Position numbers and translations under genes: made by a program. The notes beneath the pieces are model-generated. The model did no database searches, was not told the origin of the DNA, and saw only the letters and a list, made by a program, of their open reading frames with translations. DNA of 64,000 nucleotides from Rheinheimera sp. SA_1 (GTDB lineage Bacteria > Pseudomonadota > Gammaproteobacteria > Enterobacterales > Alteromonadaceae): contig NZ_LXWK01000017.1 of the NCBI RefSeq assembly GCF_001669775.1, positions 434,001 to 498,000 of the forward strand. The letters are read 5' to 3'. Each line of letters opens with the position of its first letter. Position 1 is the stretch's first letter. Shown piece after piece: positions 1 through 9,262 of this stretch.

Positions 1-197
1 TGCTGCCAGCAGTTTTACCCGCACTGCATTCTTCAGCCAGATTACTGGCACAACCTCGCGCTCCACCAAGCCTCAGCTAATTATTCACCTGATTTAAATT
101 TTTTAAATTGTCGTGTTGGGCAGCTAAGCCCGCACCTATTCAGTGATTAGATGAATTCGCAGTGACTGCCTCCTGAGTCATTGCTACTGAGGTTATT
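1..197. other. Upstream stretch, no gene seen
   Basis: I see no convincing open frame or RNA gene here. It contains the leader of the CBS-domain gene, including a GAGG ribosome-binding site just before the ATG at 198. Confidence 0.4.
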
Positions 198-761
198 ATG
201 AGAAAATTAACTGTTTATACCCTTGATCAAGTTGACCATTTAGTTCAGCCAGCCGAGTTCCAGGACGCCACTTTAACGTCGCCTGCTTTAAGCATTTTCA
301 CCGATTTTCGCACCAGCAATCCGATGTTACTGGATGCGGATACCAATGCGGTTGAAGCAGAAGAGATGATGCGCCAGGAGCACAGCTGGTTAAAACTGGT
401 GGTCGACCGCCAGCAAGAAATGGTTGGCGTACTGAGCAACGACCACTTCACCAGTCAGTATCTGATGCAGCATGTCAGCAAAGATGTCAAAGCCAAAGAT
501 TTGCGCGTCGCCGATTTAATGCGGCCGCGCGATGCAGTGATGGCGCTGTCTTACCAGCAAATTCAGCACTGCACCGTCGGTGATGTACTACATACCCTGC
601 AGCAAAAAGGTGAAGCTTATTGTGTGGTGATTGACCGTGACAGCCACCAGATCCGCGGCATTATTTCTGCTCGCGAAATCACCAATCGGCTGCACTTACA
701 ACCAGTGAAAATTGAAAAAGTGCCAGCATTACTGAATATGTTTGACCGGATGTATGCCTGA
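198..761 (+). CDS. CBS-domain pair protein
   Basis: 187 residues with two CBS-like repeats. The first runs roughly from residue 45 to 95 (S-N-P-M-L-L-D-A followed by V-V-D-R and V-G-V-L-S). The second is at about 110-175 (a V-G-D-V-L-H segment, then V-V-I-D-R and I-R-G-I-I-S-A-R-E-I). CBS pairs usually bind adenosine nucleotides and act as regulatory modules. There is no attached catalytic or channel domain, so this is a stand-alone CBS protein of unknown partner. The ATG start has GAGGTTATT directly upstream. A good hairpin terminator follows, so it is probably monocistronic. Confidence 0.8.
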   Translation: MRKLTVYTLDQVDHLVQPAEFQDATLTSPALSIFTDFRTSNPMLLDADTNAVEAEEMMRQEHSWLKLVVDRQQEMVGVLSNDHFTSQYLMQHVSKDVKAKDLRVADLMRPRDAVMALSYQQIQHCTVGDVLHTLQQKGEAYCVVIDRDSHQIRGIISAREITNRLHLQPVKIEKVPALLNMFDRMYA

Positions 762-790
762 TTAGCTTCGCAGTAAACAGCTGGCATACC

Positions 791-817
791 AAGGGCTGCA
801 AATGCAGCCCTTTTTTA
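791..817 (+). terminator. Rho-independent terminator after CBS gene
   Basis: A nine-base stem AAGGGCTGC/GCAGCCCTT with a four-base loop, followed by a T run. It sits 30 bases after the CBS stop codon. Confidence 0.85.
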
Positions 818-878
818 TTGCAGTGTCGCGGCATCAGTGCGGTTGAAAACAACAGTGGTGCCGTTTTGTGATCTAGGC

Positions 879-1127
879 CTAAGGTTGATAGTTATCCCCC
901 TGCATCCGATACATCAAATCAGTCAGATACTGAATCCCATTTTCAGCGGACAAGGCATTAATTGGCGCTTGTCCCATGGTGTAGGCATTGCTGCTGGTTA
1001 ACCACTGTGCAAACAGTTGATCAGAGCCAAAACAGGACAATCCTTGTTGGTAGAACTGATCCGCCTGATATGCATCAATCGCATGAGAACGGATCAATCT
1101 AAGTGCATTTTCTGAAACTGTGGCCAT
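879..1127 (-). CDS. Orphan ParS/MbcA-type antitoxin-like protein (DUF2384-like)
   Basis: 82 residues. The second half fits the toxin-binding domain shared by ParS/MbcA/Xre antitoxins: a Q-W-L-T-S-S-N segment, then P-I-N-A-L-S, then G-I-Q-Y-L-T-D-L-M-Y-R-M-Q-G at the C-terminus. These antitoxins normally sit next to a RES-domain NAD-degrading toxin, but no such gene is visible on either side. The N-terminal part is short and lacks an obvious full helix-turn-helix. The start is firm: GGAGGTGAT, a near-perfect anti-16S match, precedes the ATG. Family assignment is by motif recall only. Confidence 0.6.
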   Translation of the reverse strand: MATVSENALRLIRSHAIDAYQADQFYQQGLSCFGSDQLFAQWLTSSNAYTMGQAPINALSAENGIQYLTDLMYRMQGDNYQP

Positions 1128-1290
1128 CGCATCACCTCCGGTAAGTGGAAGATTAACTATAGTCCACTTCCCAAAACTGCAACGGCCATCAATCCCTGAC
1201 TGAGCTATATATGCGCAAACCCTACTTTACAAATGGAGAAGCTGGACAGTGTTGCCTGAAATACGATGATCAAAGCTTTTGATTTACCAA

Positions 1291-1318
1291 AAGAAAAACC
1301 GATGGCAAGACCACCGGC
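1291..1318 (-). terminator. Terminator of the PA-domain subtilase gene
   Basis: On the minus strand a seven-base stem CCGGTGG/CCATCGG (one G-U pair) with a five-base loop is followed by a T-rich run. It lies about 25 bases after the subtilase stop. Confidence 0.7.
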
Positions 1319-1342
1319 TTTTCTGATTGACGACAATAAAAA

Positions 1343-3160
1343 TTATAACGTCACAGATTTACTCGGACTGCATTTCGTGGTGCTGCCAGCTTCACAGACC
1401 TGATAGCTGAAAGTACCGCGAGTCGTTGGCGCATCAGTATGTGCACCATCGTTTGGTGTGGTGATGATCTTCACGCTGTTGCGGTACAGATCCACATTGC
1501 TGGTGGTAGCGTTGGTCCAGTTCAGGTCGACATAACGTTTGCCCTTGCTGCTATAGGCGCGGGTGGTCAGGGTCATGGCGGTGCCACCTGAAGTGCCACA
1601 ACCTTGAGCGGTCAGGTAATCGCTGGCTGCTTTCGCCTGTACAATACCGTAGCCGAAGTACACGTCTTTACCGGTAGCGCCCGCGTCTTTCGCGGAGGCT
1701 TTTAGCGCACTACGGATTTGCTCGCCTTTACAGGTCGGGTGATTAGACCAAACCAGTGCGGCAACACCTGATACGGCTGGCGTCGCCATTGAAGTGCCGC
1801 TCATATAACCGAAATCGCTGCCAAGCACCGATACAGTAGCACTGGTCGCGGCTAATAATGCAGCGCGGTCTTCAAAAGCTGCGCCAACAGCCGGGATACT
1901 GGTGGTGTTGGCAGAACCTTCACCTAAAGTGGCGTACAACATACCTGCGACATTGTTGATAATCACTGCACCAACACCGCCAGAGCTCTGGCAATTTTTC
2001 ACTTTATCGTGGAATGAAATCACGCCACGGTCAATCAGACAGACTTTGCCGTTGGCCGCTGTATTCACTGCTTCCGCTGTGCCCATAAAGAAGGTTGCGG
2101 CTGAAGCAGCACCAACGTTTTCCATGGCAGATGACGCTAAAGCGCCGTTATTGGTAGATAAACTAGCACTGGTCGCCATACCAGCCGGATAAGTAGATAA
2201 GGTATCAACACCACCGGCGGTGACTTCCACACACACTTTTTCATCGGTTTTCGCTTGCTTACCGGTTCCGGTGGTACAAGATGGGAATTGCGAAAAATCG
2301 GCGATGACGTTATTGCCGTCATTGGCACCAATCATCATCACAGAGGTATAACCAGCCGGATAAGAACGCACGTTATTACCATCGTTACCGGCAGCAGCAA
2401 CGACTAAACCACCACCATCGACAAAACTCTGGAAGGCAGTTGATTCCGTTGAATTCGAACCGCCACCGCCCAGACTCATGCTGATAATTTTGGCACCAGC
2501 GGCTTTACATTTTTGTGCGGCATAAGCGAGATCAGAAGAATAGCCCCAACCTTCAGCGTTAAACACTTTGATGATGTGCATCGGTACACCTGGCGCCATG
2601 CCCACGACACCTATACCGTTGTCGGCAGCGCCAATCGTACCCGCCACGTGCGTACCATGTGGACCACCATTCTGGTTCCAGTTACCGGTGCCGGAATCGT
2701 TATCACCGGAGATACTGCCCCAGTTAAAATCGGGGTTAGATTGATCTAAACCTGAGTCAATCACACAGACTTTTGGCGCGGCGCCCAGGTTAAATGGCAC
2801 TTGATTGGCCTGCGACTGATAGACCGCATAAGGGGTCAGCTGGTCTTGCATCGGGTTACCGGCATCATCATTAAATAGCGCCAGCGGGCGACGGATATGG
2901 TCTTGTTCAATCAGTTTAATATGCGGGTTTTTCAAAATACCGGTCAGTTCATCAAAACTTTTATCAGCGAATTCCACCGAAATAAAGCCATCGGCTTCAA
3001 GTTTCACTTCGCCACCCAACTGGCGGCTCAACGCTGTGACAATACCTTTGTTGGCATTATCAACCTGTAAAATGACACGTTCAGCAGCCGTAGCTGCTTG
3101 AGAAAAACTTAACGACGCAAAAACTGCTGCCGCTATCGGGGCTACTTTGATAAGTTTCAT
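1343..3160 (-). CDS. Secreted S8 (subtilisin-like) serine protease with PA domain
   Basis: 605 residues from the preferred ATG at 3160, which has AGGAAC upstream. A longer in-frame start at 3208 is possible but adds 16 polar residues before the signal peptide. Residues 1 to about 26 form a classic Sec signal peptide ending A-T-A-A. An inhibitor-I9-like propeptide follows. The catalytic triad is Asp135 (V-I-D-S-G), His168 (H-G-T-H-V-A-G) and Ser457 (G-T-S-M-A-T-P). A protease-associated domain lies between His and Ser at about 300-430, as in many marine extracellular subtilases. The C-terminal ~90 residues look like a fibronectin/Ig-like beta domain. It is probably exported for extracellular protein degradation. 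Confidence 0.92.
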   Translation of the reverse strand: MKLIKVAPIAAAVFASLSFSQAATAAERVILQVDNANKGIVTALSRQLGGEVKLEADGFISVEFADKSFDELTGILKNPHIKLIEQDHIRRPLALFNDDAGNPMQDQLTPYAVYQSQANQVPFNLGAAPKVCVIDSGLDQSNPDFNWGSISGDNDSGTGNWNQNGGPHGTHVAGTIGAADNGIGVVGMAPGVPMHIIKVFNAEGWGYSSDLAYAAQKCKAAGAKIISMSLGGGGSNSTESTAFQSFVDGGGLVVAAAGNDGNNVRSYPAGYTSVMMIGANDGNNVIADFSQFPSCTTGTGKQAKTDEKVCVEVTAGGVDTLSTYPAGMATSASLSTNNGALASSAMENVGAASAATFFMGTAEAVNTAANGKVCLIDRGVISFHDKVKNCQSSGGVGAVIINNVAGMLYATLGEGSANTTSIPAVGAAFEDRAALLAATSATVSVLGSDFGYMSGTSMATPAVSGVAALVWSNHPTCKGEQIRSALKASAKDAGATGKDVYFGYGIVQAKAASDYLTAQGCGTSGGTAMTLTTRAYSSKGKRYVDLNWTNATTSNVDLYRNSVKIITTPNDGAHTDAPTTRGTFSYQVCEAGSTTKCSPSKSVTL

Positions 3161-3208
3161 ATGATGTTCCTGTTGCCTGTAGTTTGTTTTATTTGTCTGG
3201 GCGGGCAT

Positions 3209-3549
3209 CCTGCCGCATTAATTATTAAACCCAACGCAAGTTCATTGCATTAGTGTTGCCTAATTAAATGCCAGATCAGAACTTTGAAAACAAGTGGTAA
3301 ACAGAAAATAATTTACAGCTGTGATTTTTTGTAATCACTTTCAAACGGATATGAAAACAGCCGGATCAACACCTATGGCCGTGAAAGCGCCTTCATAACC
3401 GGCCGCCGTGGTTCAGGGAGATGGACCTGCCAGCTAAAACGACTAGGTTTAATTCATTGCAGATCACCGGGCCGGCGTTTATGTTGTAAATGATTTTGGA
3501 CAACTTTCACTGCTCCGGCCATTTAATGGAAAACGGCAGACAACCTAAG
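3209..3549. other. Intergenic stretch without a supported gene
   Basis: About 340 bases between the divergent subtilase promoter side and the 3' end of the flavoprotein gene. It must hold the promoter of the PA-domain subtilase, but I cannot assign -10/-35 boxes confidently. Short open frames here overlap the real flavoprotein gene antisense and are not supported. Confidence 0.4.
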
Positions 3550-4776
3550 TTAACAATACTGCCCCGCCACCCAACCCGAACTCCAGGCCCATTGGAAGTT
3601 GTAACCACCGAGCCAGCCGGTGACATCTACCACTTCGCCGATAAAGTACAAACCGGGTTGGTTTTTTGCTTCCATGGTTTTTGACGATAACTCATTGGTG
3701 TCGACACCGCCTAACGTCACTTCAGCAGTGCGGTAGCCTTCGGTACCGTTGGGCTTAAACACAAACTGATGCAACAAGTCGGCAATACGCTCACGGCTTT
3801 TTGGGTTCAGCGCTTTCAGTGGCTGATTGGTGAATAAATTCTGCTCCAGCAGTTTTTCCACTAACCGCTTGGGCAATAACCGGGTTAAGGCGGTTTTGAG
3901 TTCTTGATCCGGGTGTTTCTGCTGCGTCTCATTTAAAAATTCTGCCACATTTTGCTGCGGCGACAAGTTGACTGTAACTGGGTCTCCAGGCAGCCAGAAT
4001 GACGAGATTTGCAAAATGGCAGGCCCGCTTAATCCCCGGTGTGTGAACAACATATCTTCCGGAAACAGGGTGCCGTTGGCTTCGGCGGTGACAGGTAACG
4101 CCACGCCACTGATTTCTTCATACAGCGCTTTATCGTCTGGTTGCCATGTTAATGGCACTAAACCAGCGCGGATTGGCAACACCTTCAACCCAAACTGCTC
4201 CGCTAGCTGAAAACCAAAAGCAGTAGCCCCTAAATTCGGTAAACTGAGACCACCACTTGCCACAACCAGGCTAGCGCAGCTGCGGCTGATACCACTGGTT
4301 TTTAGCAGGTAACGGCTTTCCAGGCTGCCGTCATCCTGTTCTTCCGGACGACCTTCGACATGCTCAATCGCAGTAATGTCCTGCTGCAGCGCAATCACCA
4401 CCCCGGCTTTGTCGCATTCCTGCTGTAACATCTCAACAATATCTTTGGCGCTGTCATCACAAAACAGCTGCCCCAGAGTTTTTTCGTGGTAGGGAATTTG
4501 GTACTGCTGCACCAGCGCGATAAAATCCCACTGGGTGTAACGGCTTAAAGCAGATTTACAGAAGTGTTTGTTTTGCGACAGAAAATTTGCCGGACTAGTG
4601 TACATATTCGTAAAATTGCAACGCCCGCCACCGGACATCAGAATTTTCCGGCCAATGCGTTTACCGTTGTCCAGCACCAGCGTTTTGCGGCCCCGCTTTG
4701 CAGCTTCGATGGCACAAAATAACCCGGCAGCACCGGCACCAATCACAATCACATCCCAACTTTGTTCTGTACTCAA
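3550..4776 (-). CDS. BaiN/RdsA (YhiN, HI0933)-family FAD-dependent oxidoreductase
   Basis: 408 residues, full length for the family. The N-terminus carries the dinucleotide-binding G-x-G-x-x-G motif in V-I-G-A-G-A-A-G. This is followed by the R-I-G-R-K-I-L-M-S-G-G-G-R-C-N-F-T-N block typical of the HI0933/YhiN group, and the C-terminus has G-G-Y-N-F-Q-W-A-W-S-S-G. The physiological substrate of this family is poorly defined. The start codon appears to be TTG with a weak ribosome site. The gene stands alone. Confidence 0.9.
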   Translation of the reverse strand: MSTEQSWDVIVIGAGAAGLFCAIEAAKRGRKTLVLDNGKRIGRKILMSGGGRCNFTNMYTSPANFLSQNKHFCKSALSRYTQWDFIALVQQYQIPYHEKTLGQLFCDDSAKDIVEMLQQECDKAGVVIALQQDITAIEHVEGRPEEQDDGSLESRYLLKTSGISRSCASLVVASGGLSLPNLGATAFGFQLAEQFGLKVLPIRAGLVPLTWQPDDKALYEEISGVALPVTAEANGTLFPEDMLFTHRGLSGPAILQISSFWLPGDPVTVNLSPQQNVAEFLNETQQKHPDQELKTALTRLLPKRLVEKLLEQNLFTNQPLKALNPKSRERIADLLHQFVFKPNGTEGYRTAEVTLGGVDTNELSSKTMEAKNQPGLYFIGEVVDVTGWLGGYNFQWAWSSGWVAGQYC

Positions 4777-5211
4777 CGCCTGTCACTCAACTTTTTTGCA
4801 AAGCACTATTGTCGGTGACTGGTCGGACAAAGGCAATTCAACTGCAGAAAAAGCTAAAAACAGCGGATTTTTCGAACTAAAAATGACAAAAAGAGCGGTT
4901 TTAAAATAAATTTTAATTACTTTTTGGAATAACTTATACCGACATCCACACAATTGACATCTGTAACTATTTGTAACACAACACAGCCGCCATCGGTGTT
5001 GCCATCAAGTTCACCGATCTGAGCCGTGACTGCCCCAGGCTATAAAGTTTAACTGTTTGTGAAACAACGTCCCGTTTATATGAACTTTTGTTAATTTAGC
5101 AAGCTTTACATCATTCATATATTGATGAAATATTGCCCAACCTGCTGCAGATACTAAAAAAGATAGCAGGATCCAATCCAGGCAAATAACCAACATGTAG
5201 TGAGAACATTA
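4777..5211. other. Intergenic stretch between divergent flavoprotein and subtilase genes
   Basis: About 430 AT-rich bases that must contain two divergent promoters. No RNA gene, repeat or convincing small gene was seen. Confidence 0.4.
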
Positions 5212-6993
5212 ATGTCGAAAACTCCATCTAAACTGCATAAAATCGCCCTTTGTACTCTGTCCGTATTTTGCGTTGCGGCTCAGGCGAACACACAACAACC
5301 AGCATTAGACGTACCAAATTTAACCCAAGCCAGTGCGACTACTGCCAATGAAGCGAACACACAATTTATCGTGGTTTATAAAGAACAGGGCATGGGCGGC
5401 GTTGAACTGATGTCTGCTGAAAATACTGACGGCGCTGTCAGTGTGATGAATTTCCGGGCTCATGCCGCACAAGAACTTTCGGCCTTAGCCGGTGTTGAAT
5501 TGCAATATATTCGTCCAATGGCAGTCGGTGGTCGTCACGTTGTCCGCGCTGACCGTCGTTTGTCAGCCAAAGAAGCCAAAGAAATGCAAGCCAACCTGGC
5601 CAAAGATCCGAAGGTTGCAGTCGTTGAAGAAGATCGGCTATTACAAATTATGGCCGTGCCAAATGACACCCAATACAACAGTCAGTGGCACTATTATGAA
5701 AGTACCGGTGGTTTACGTGCGCCAGCCGCCTGGGACAATGCCACCGGCACCGGTGTGGTTGTTGCCGTTCTGGACACAGGTTACCGTCCACATACCGACT
5801 TAAATGCCAATATCCTGCCTGGCTACGACATGATTTCCGACACCTTCATTGGTAACGATAGCAATGGGCGTGACAACAACCCACAAGATCCGGGTGACTG
5901 GGTCGCTGTTGGTGCTTGTGGTGATGGTTATCCGGAACAGGCGCAAGACTCCAGTTGGCACGGTACTCACGTTGCCGGCACTATTGCTGCCCGTACCAAT
6001 AACAACCTGGGTGTGGCCGGTGTCGCTTATAACGCCAAAGTAGTACCAGTACGCGTATTAGGTAAATGTGGTGGTTACACTTCAGATATCGCTGACGGTA
6101 TTATCTGGGCTTCAGGCGGTACCGTGTCTGGTGTGCCAGCCAACGCCAATCCGGCGAAAGTGATCAATATGAGTCTGGGTGGTTCTGGTGCCTGTGATTC
6201 AACCACCCAAGCCGCGATTAACTCAGCCCGTTCACGTGGCACCGTCATTGTAGTGGCTTCGGGTAACGACAACGCGAATGCCAACAACTTTAACCCTGGC
6301 AACTGTGCCGGCGTGGTCAACGTTGCTGCCACCAACCGCAGCGGCGGCCGTGCATATTACTCCAACTACGGTACTTCGATTGATGTCGCGGCCCCTGGTG
6401 GCGCGATGAATTCGGCCAATGACGTGAATGGTGTATTGTCGACTTACAATACCGGCACCACTACGCCTGGTTCAGACAGCTACGGTTATTCTCAGGGTAC
6501 CTCAATGGCAGCACCGCATGTGGCGGGTGTGGCAGCGTTAATCCTGCAGAAAAAACCAACGGCAACACCGGATGAAGTGGAATCAATCTTAAAAACCACC
6601 ACCCGCACTTTCCCGGCAACTTGCACCAACTGCGGTACAGGGATTGTTGATGCAGCAGCGGCGGTCGTGAAAGCATCTGGCACCACCACCACGCCAGTGA
6701 CCAGCACCACCAACAACATCAGCGTCGCTGCCAGCCAGTGGAAATATTACACGCTGGCCGTACCTGCAGGTAAAACCACTCTGACCATCAACATCACCGG
6801 TGGTACTGGTGACGCTGACTTATACGTGCGTCGTGGCTCAAACCCAACCACCAGCACGTACGATTGCCGCCCTTACAAAACCGGCAGCACCGAAAGCTGT
6901 AGCTTCACCAACCCGGTGGCAGCTACTTACCATATTGGTATTCGTGCTTACTCCGCAGTCAGCGGTTTGACGCTCACCACGTCATATCAATAA
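5212..6993 (+). CDS. Secreted S8 serine protease with pre-peptidase C-terminal domain
   Basis: 593 residues from ATG 5212; an in-frame GTG at 5200 is an alternative. It has a Sec signal peptide (residues 1 to about 25), an I9-like propeptide (about 45-140) and a subtilase core. The triad is Asp188 (V-L-D-T-G), His250 (H-G-T-H-V-A-G-T) and Ser431 (G-T-S-M-A-A-P-H-V-A-G), with an A-S-G-N-D oxyanion segment. A threonine-rich linker follows. The C-terminal ~95 residues form a PPC domain (D-A-D-L-Y-V-R and C-S-F-T-N-P), usually cleaved after secretion. It resembles extracellular proteases of Alteromonas/Xanthomonas type and probably supports scavenging of protein. Confidence 0.93.
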   Translation: MSKTPSKLHKIALCTLSVFCVAAQANTQQPALDVPNLTQASATTANEANTQFIVVYKEQGMGGVELMSAENTDGAVSVMNFRAHAAQELSALAGVELQYIRPMAVGGRHVVRADRRLSAKEAKEMQANLAKDPKVAVVEEDRLLQIMAVPNDTQYNSQWHYYESTGGLRAPAAWDNATGTGVVVAVLDTGYRPHTDLNANILPGYDMISDTFIGNDSNGRDNNPQDPGDWVAVGACGDGYPEQAQDSSWHGTHVAGTIAARTNNNLGVAGVAYNAKVVPVRVLGKCGGYTSDIADGIIWASGGTVSGVPANANPAKVINMSLGGSGACDSTTQAAINSARSRGTVIVVASGNDNANANNFNPGNCAGVVNVAATNRSGGRAYYSNYGTSIDVAAPGGAMNSANDVNGVLSTYNTGTTTPGSDSYGYSQGTSMAAPHVAGVAALILQKKPTATPDEVESILKTTTRTFPATCTNCGTGIVDAAAAVVKASGTTTTPVTSTTNNISVAASQWKYYTLAVPAGKTTLTINITGGTGDADLYVRRGSNPTTSTYDCRPYKTGSTESCSFTNPVAATYHIGIRAYSAVSGLTLTTSYQ

Positions 6994-7018
6994 GTCAGAA
7001 CTACATAAGTAGAAAGTC

Positions 7019-7043
7019 ATAAGGGCGTCACTGACGCCCTTAT
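7019..7043. terminator. Bidirectional terminator between subtilase and waaA-kdkA
   Basis: An eleven-base perfect stem ATAAGGGCGTC/GACGCCCTTAT with a three-base loop. It lies in the short gap between two convergent genes, so it can serve both. Confidence 0.8.
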
Positions 7044-7066
7044 TCTTTACCAAAAACCGAATTTAG

Positions 7067-9124
7067 TTATTCAGACCTTTCGTTATAGCCTTGCTTTAAC
7101 AATTGCCATTCGGTCGACGTAACATGCCAGCTCTGACCTTTATCCGCAGCTAAGCCGGCCTCTTTATGCAACGAACGTTGTAACCGCGCTAACGTTTGCT
7201 CTTTCCAGTGTTCGCCTGTTCGCTGGCCACATTTATCAAAATCAATCAGCCAGAATTTGCCATCGGGACCTTGCAAAATATTGTGGCAATTTAAATCCGA
7301 ATGATAAATTTGCGCATCATGGAAACGGCGGATCATCGCCCCAATCTGCTGCCATTGCGCGGGCGATAAAGCCTGCTGACGCAATAACTTTGCTAAATCC
7401 AGACTGCCATCAACCAGCTCCAGCAAAATGTCGGCGCGATAGCTGATTTTACCGGTTGAAAATAGTGCAGCCACTGGCCTTGGCACCGGTAACCCAAGTT
7501 GGTGCATCTGCTGCAATAACTGAAATTCTGCCATGGCGCGACTTTGTGGCACCGGCACTTTCAGGAAACGGTCTTTATTTAATTTGCCGATGAGGCCACC
7601 GCGATAATAATGCCGCAGCACCCAACGCTGTTGCTTGGCTTGTACAAACCATACGGTGTTGCGGCCAGTAGACTGGCCAATCACTGCATCAAACTGTAAC
7701 CAGCAGTGCGGGTCAAAAAACGATTGGCTCGGTTTAGTAAAACCACCAGCTTCCACCAGCACCGGGTCGTACCAGATTTCATCAGCGCCATCGCGTTTCA
7801 GCCGACGAATATCGCCTTCACTCGGCAACAGCTGTAGCAGTTGCTGGATTGTACGCTGGGTGGCGCCACCATGTTGCTGATACAGGGAAAACCCCCGTTT
7901 GGCCAGTTGTTGGCGCTGGTTTGCATCTTGCAGTAAATCAATGGTGCTTTGCGCCAGCGCAGCTGCAGAATCGACAAAAACCACCGCGCTGCGTTTACCT
8001 AACCATTGAAAAACGGTCGCAAAATTAAACACATGCGGCCCGGATTGAATAGGCTTGGCCAAACTCATCGGCTCCAATGGGTTATGTCCACCACGGGCAA
8101 TCAGCGAACCACCAATAAACACCAGATCCGCCAGCTGATACCACAACATCAGCTCACCCATGGTATCGCCGAGCAGCACTTGTGTCTGGGCAGTGACTGC
8201 TTGCTGCAAACTACGTTGCGCTTGTGACAAGCCGGCATCGGCCACCAGTTTGCTGACCTGTGTAAACCGATCCGGGTGCCGTGGTACCAAAATTAATAAG
8301 GCATCTGGTTGCGCGATCAGCACTTGAGCAAAGGCCTGCAACAATATTTCGTCTTCGCCGGCATGAGTACTGCCTGCCACCCACACCGGGCGTGCGCCCC
8401 ACCGCCTTTTCAGTTCAGTTGCCTGCTGCACCAAATCAGCTTTGTGCTGCATATCAAATTTCAGATTGCCGGCGCTTTGGATTTTCTGCCGTGAAGTGCC
8501 AGGGATCAATGTTGACGATAACGGTCCCAACAGCGCCGAAAACCGGCGGCGGCTGGCTTCATCCTGGGTCAAAATCTGCGACAGCTGCCGGAGCATCGGT
8601 TGCACCAGTGCACTAAAACGCCGGTAACCACGCGCCGATTTAGCCGACAACCGGGCATTCACCAAAACCACCGGCATGTGCTGGGCCGAAGCCTGACGGA
8701 TTAGATTAGGCCAGAGTTCAGTTTCCAGCAGCACTATCAACTGTGGCGAAAATTTCGCCAGAAAACGCCGGTTGGCACCCGGTGTATCAAAAGGTAAATA
8801 ACAATGGTGTACCCGCGTGCCAAAAGTGGTCTGAATACGCGCCGATCCGGTCGGTGTGGTGCAGGTGACAGTGATCGGTAAATCCGGATATTGCTGCAGT
8901 AGTTGTTCAATTAACGGCGTCGCCGCCACTACTTCGCCCATCGACACCGCGTGTACCACAATGCCACCGACCGCTGTTGCAGGCACAGGTTGCCATGCAA
9001 AACGCTCGGCAACACGCTGACGGTAGGCCGGATCGGCTTTACTGCGCCATAAAAAAAATAGCAGCATCGGCAAACGCAGCAGATAAATAAGCAGGGTATA
9101 AAGCAGTAAACTCAGTCGGGACAA
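7067..9124 (-). CDS. Kdo transferase fused to Kdo kinase (WaaA-KdkA)
   Basis: 685 residues, against about 425 for WaaA and about 240 for KdkA alone. Residues 1 to about 425 are WaaA: an N-terminal membrane anchor, H-A-V-S-M-G-E-V at the Kdo-transferase active-site region, a GT-B fold, and G-G-S-L-I-A-R-G-G-H-N-P-L-E-P. Residues from about 440 on are a lipopolysaccharide Kdo kinase with the protein-kinase-like loop H-S-D-L-N-C-H-N (Asp610) and the metal-binding D-F-D (Asp628). WaaA adds Kdo to lipid IVA at the inner membrane and KdkA phosphorylates Kdo at O-4. One chain would do both steps, which is expected where WaaA adds a single Kdo. The start is TTG with a weak ribosome site. It is divergent from the rest of the LPS block. 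Confidence 0.9.
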   Translation of the reverse strand: MSRLSLLLYTLLIYLLRLPMLLFFLWRSKADPAYRQRVAERFAWQPVPATAVGGIVVHAVSMGEVVAATPLIEQLLQQYPDLPITVTCTTPTGSARIQTTFGTRVHHCYLPFDTPGANRRFLAKFSPQLIVLLETELWPNLIRQASAQHMPVVLVNARLSAKSARGYRRFSALVQPMLRQLSQILTQDEASRRRFSALLGPLSSTLIPGTSRQKIQSAGNLKFDMQHKADLVQQATELKRRWGARPVWVAGSTHAGEDEILLQAFAQVLIAQPDALLILVPRHPDRFTQVSKLVADAGLSQAQRSLQQAVTAQTQVLLGDTMGELMLWYQLADLVFIGGSLIARGGHNPLEPMSLAKPIQSGPHVFNFATVFQWLGKRSAVVFVDSAAALAQSTIDLLQDANQRQQLAKRGFSLYQQHGGATQRTIQQLLQLLPSEGDIRRLKRDGADEIWYDPVLVEAGGFTKPSQSFFDPHCWLQFDAVIGQSTGRNTVWFVQAKQQRWVLRHYYRGGLIGKLNKDRFLKVPVPQSRAMAEFQLLQQMHQLGLPVPRPVAALFSTGKISYRADILLELVDGSLDLAKLLRQQALSPAQWQQIGAMIRRFHDAQIYHSDLNCHNILQGPDGKFWLIDFDKCGQRTGEHWKEQTLARLQRSLHKEAGLAADKGQSWHVTSTEWQLLKQGYNERSE

Positions 9125-9262
9125 GGCAAGGGTACTTATGAGAGCAGAGACAATAGCATGATCATACTGGTGAAGTGCCTTGAACGCCAGCCACAGCCGA
9201 TGCTGTCAGCACCGAAAACCATTTGATATACTGCCGCCACCTGCTGTTACAAGTGCGATCCT

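Noticed and set aside
3490-3684. Small plus-strand gene
   Set aside because: It largely overlaps the flavoprotein gene antisense.
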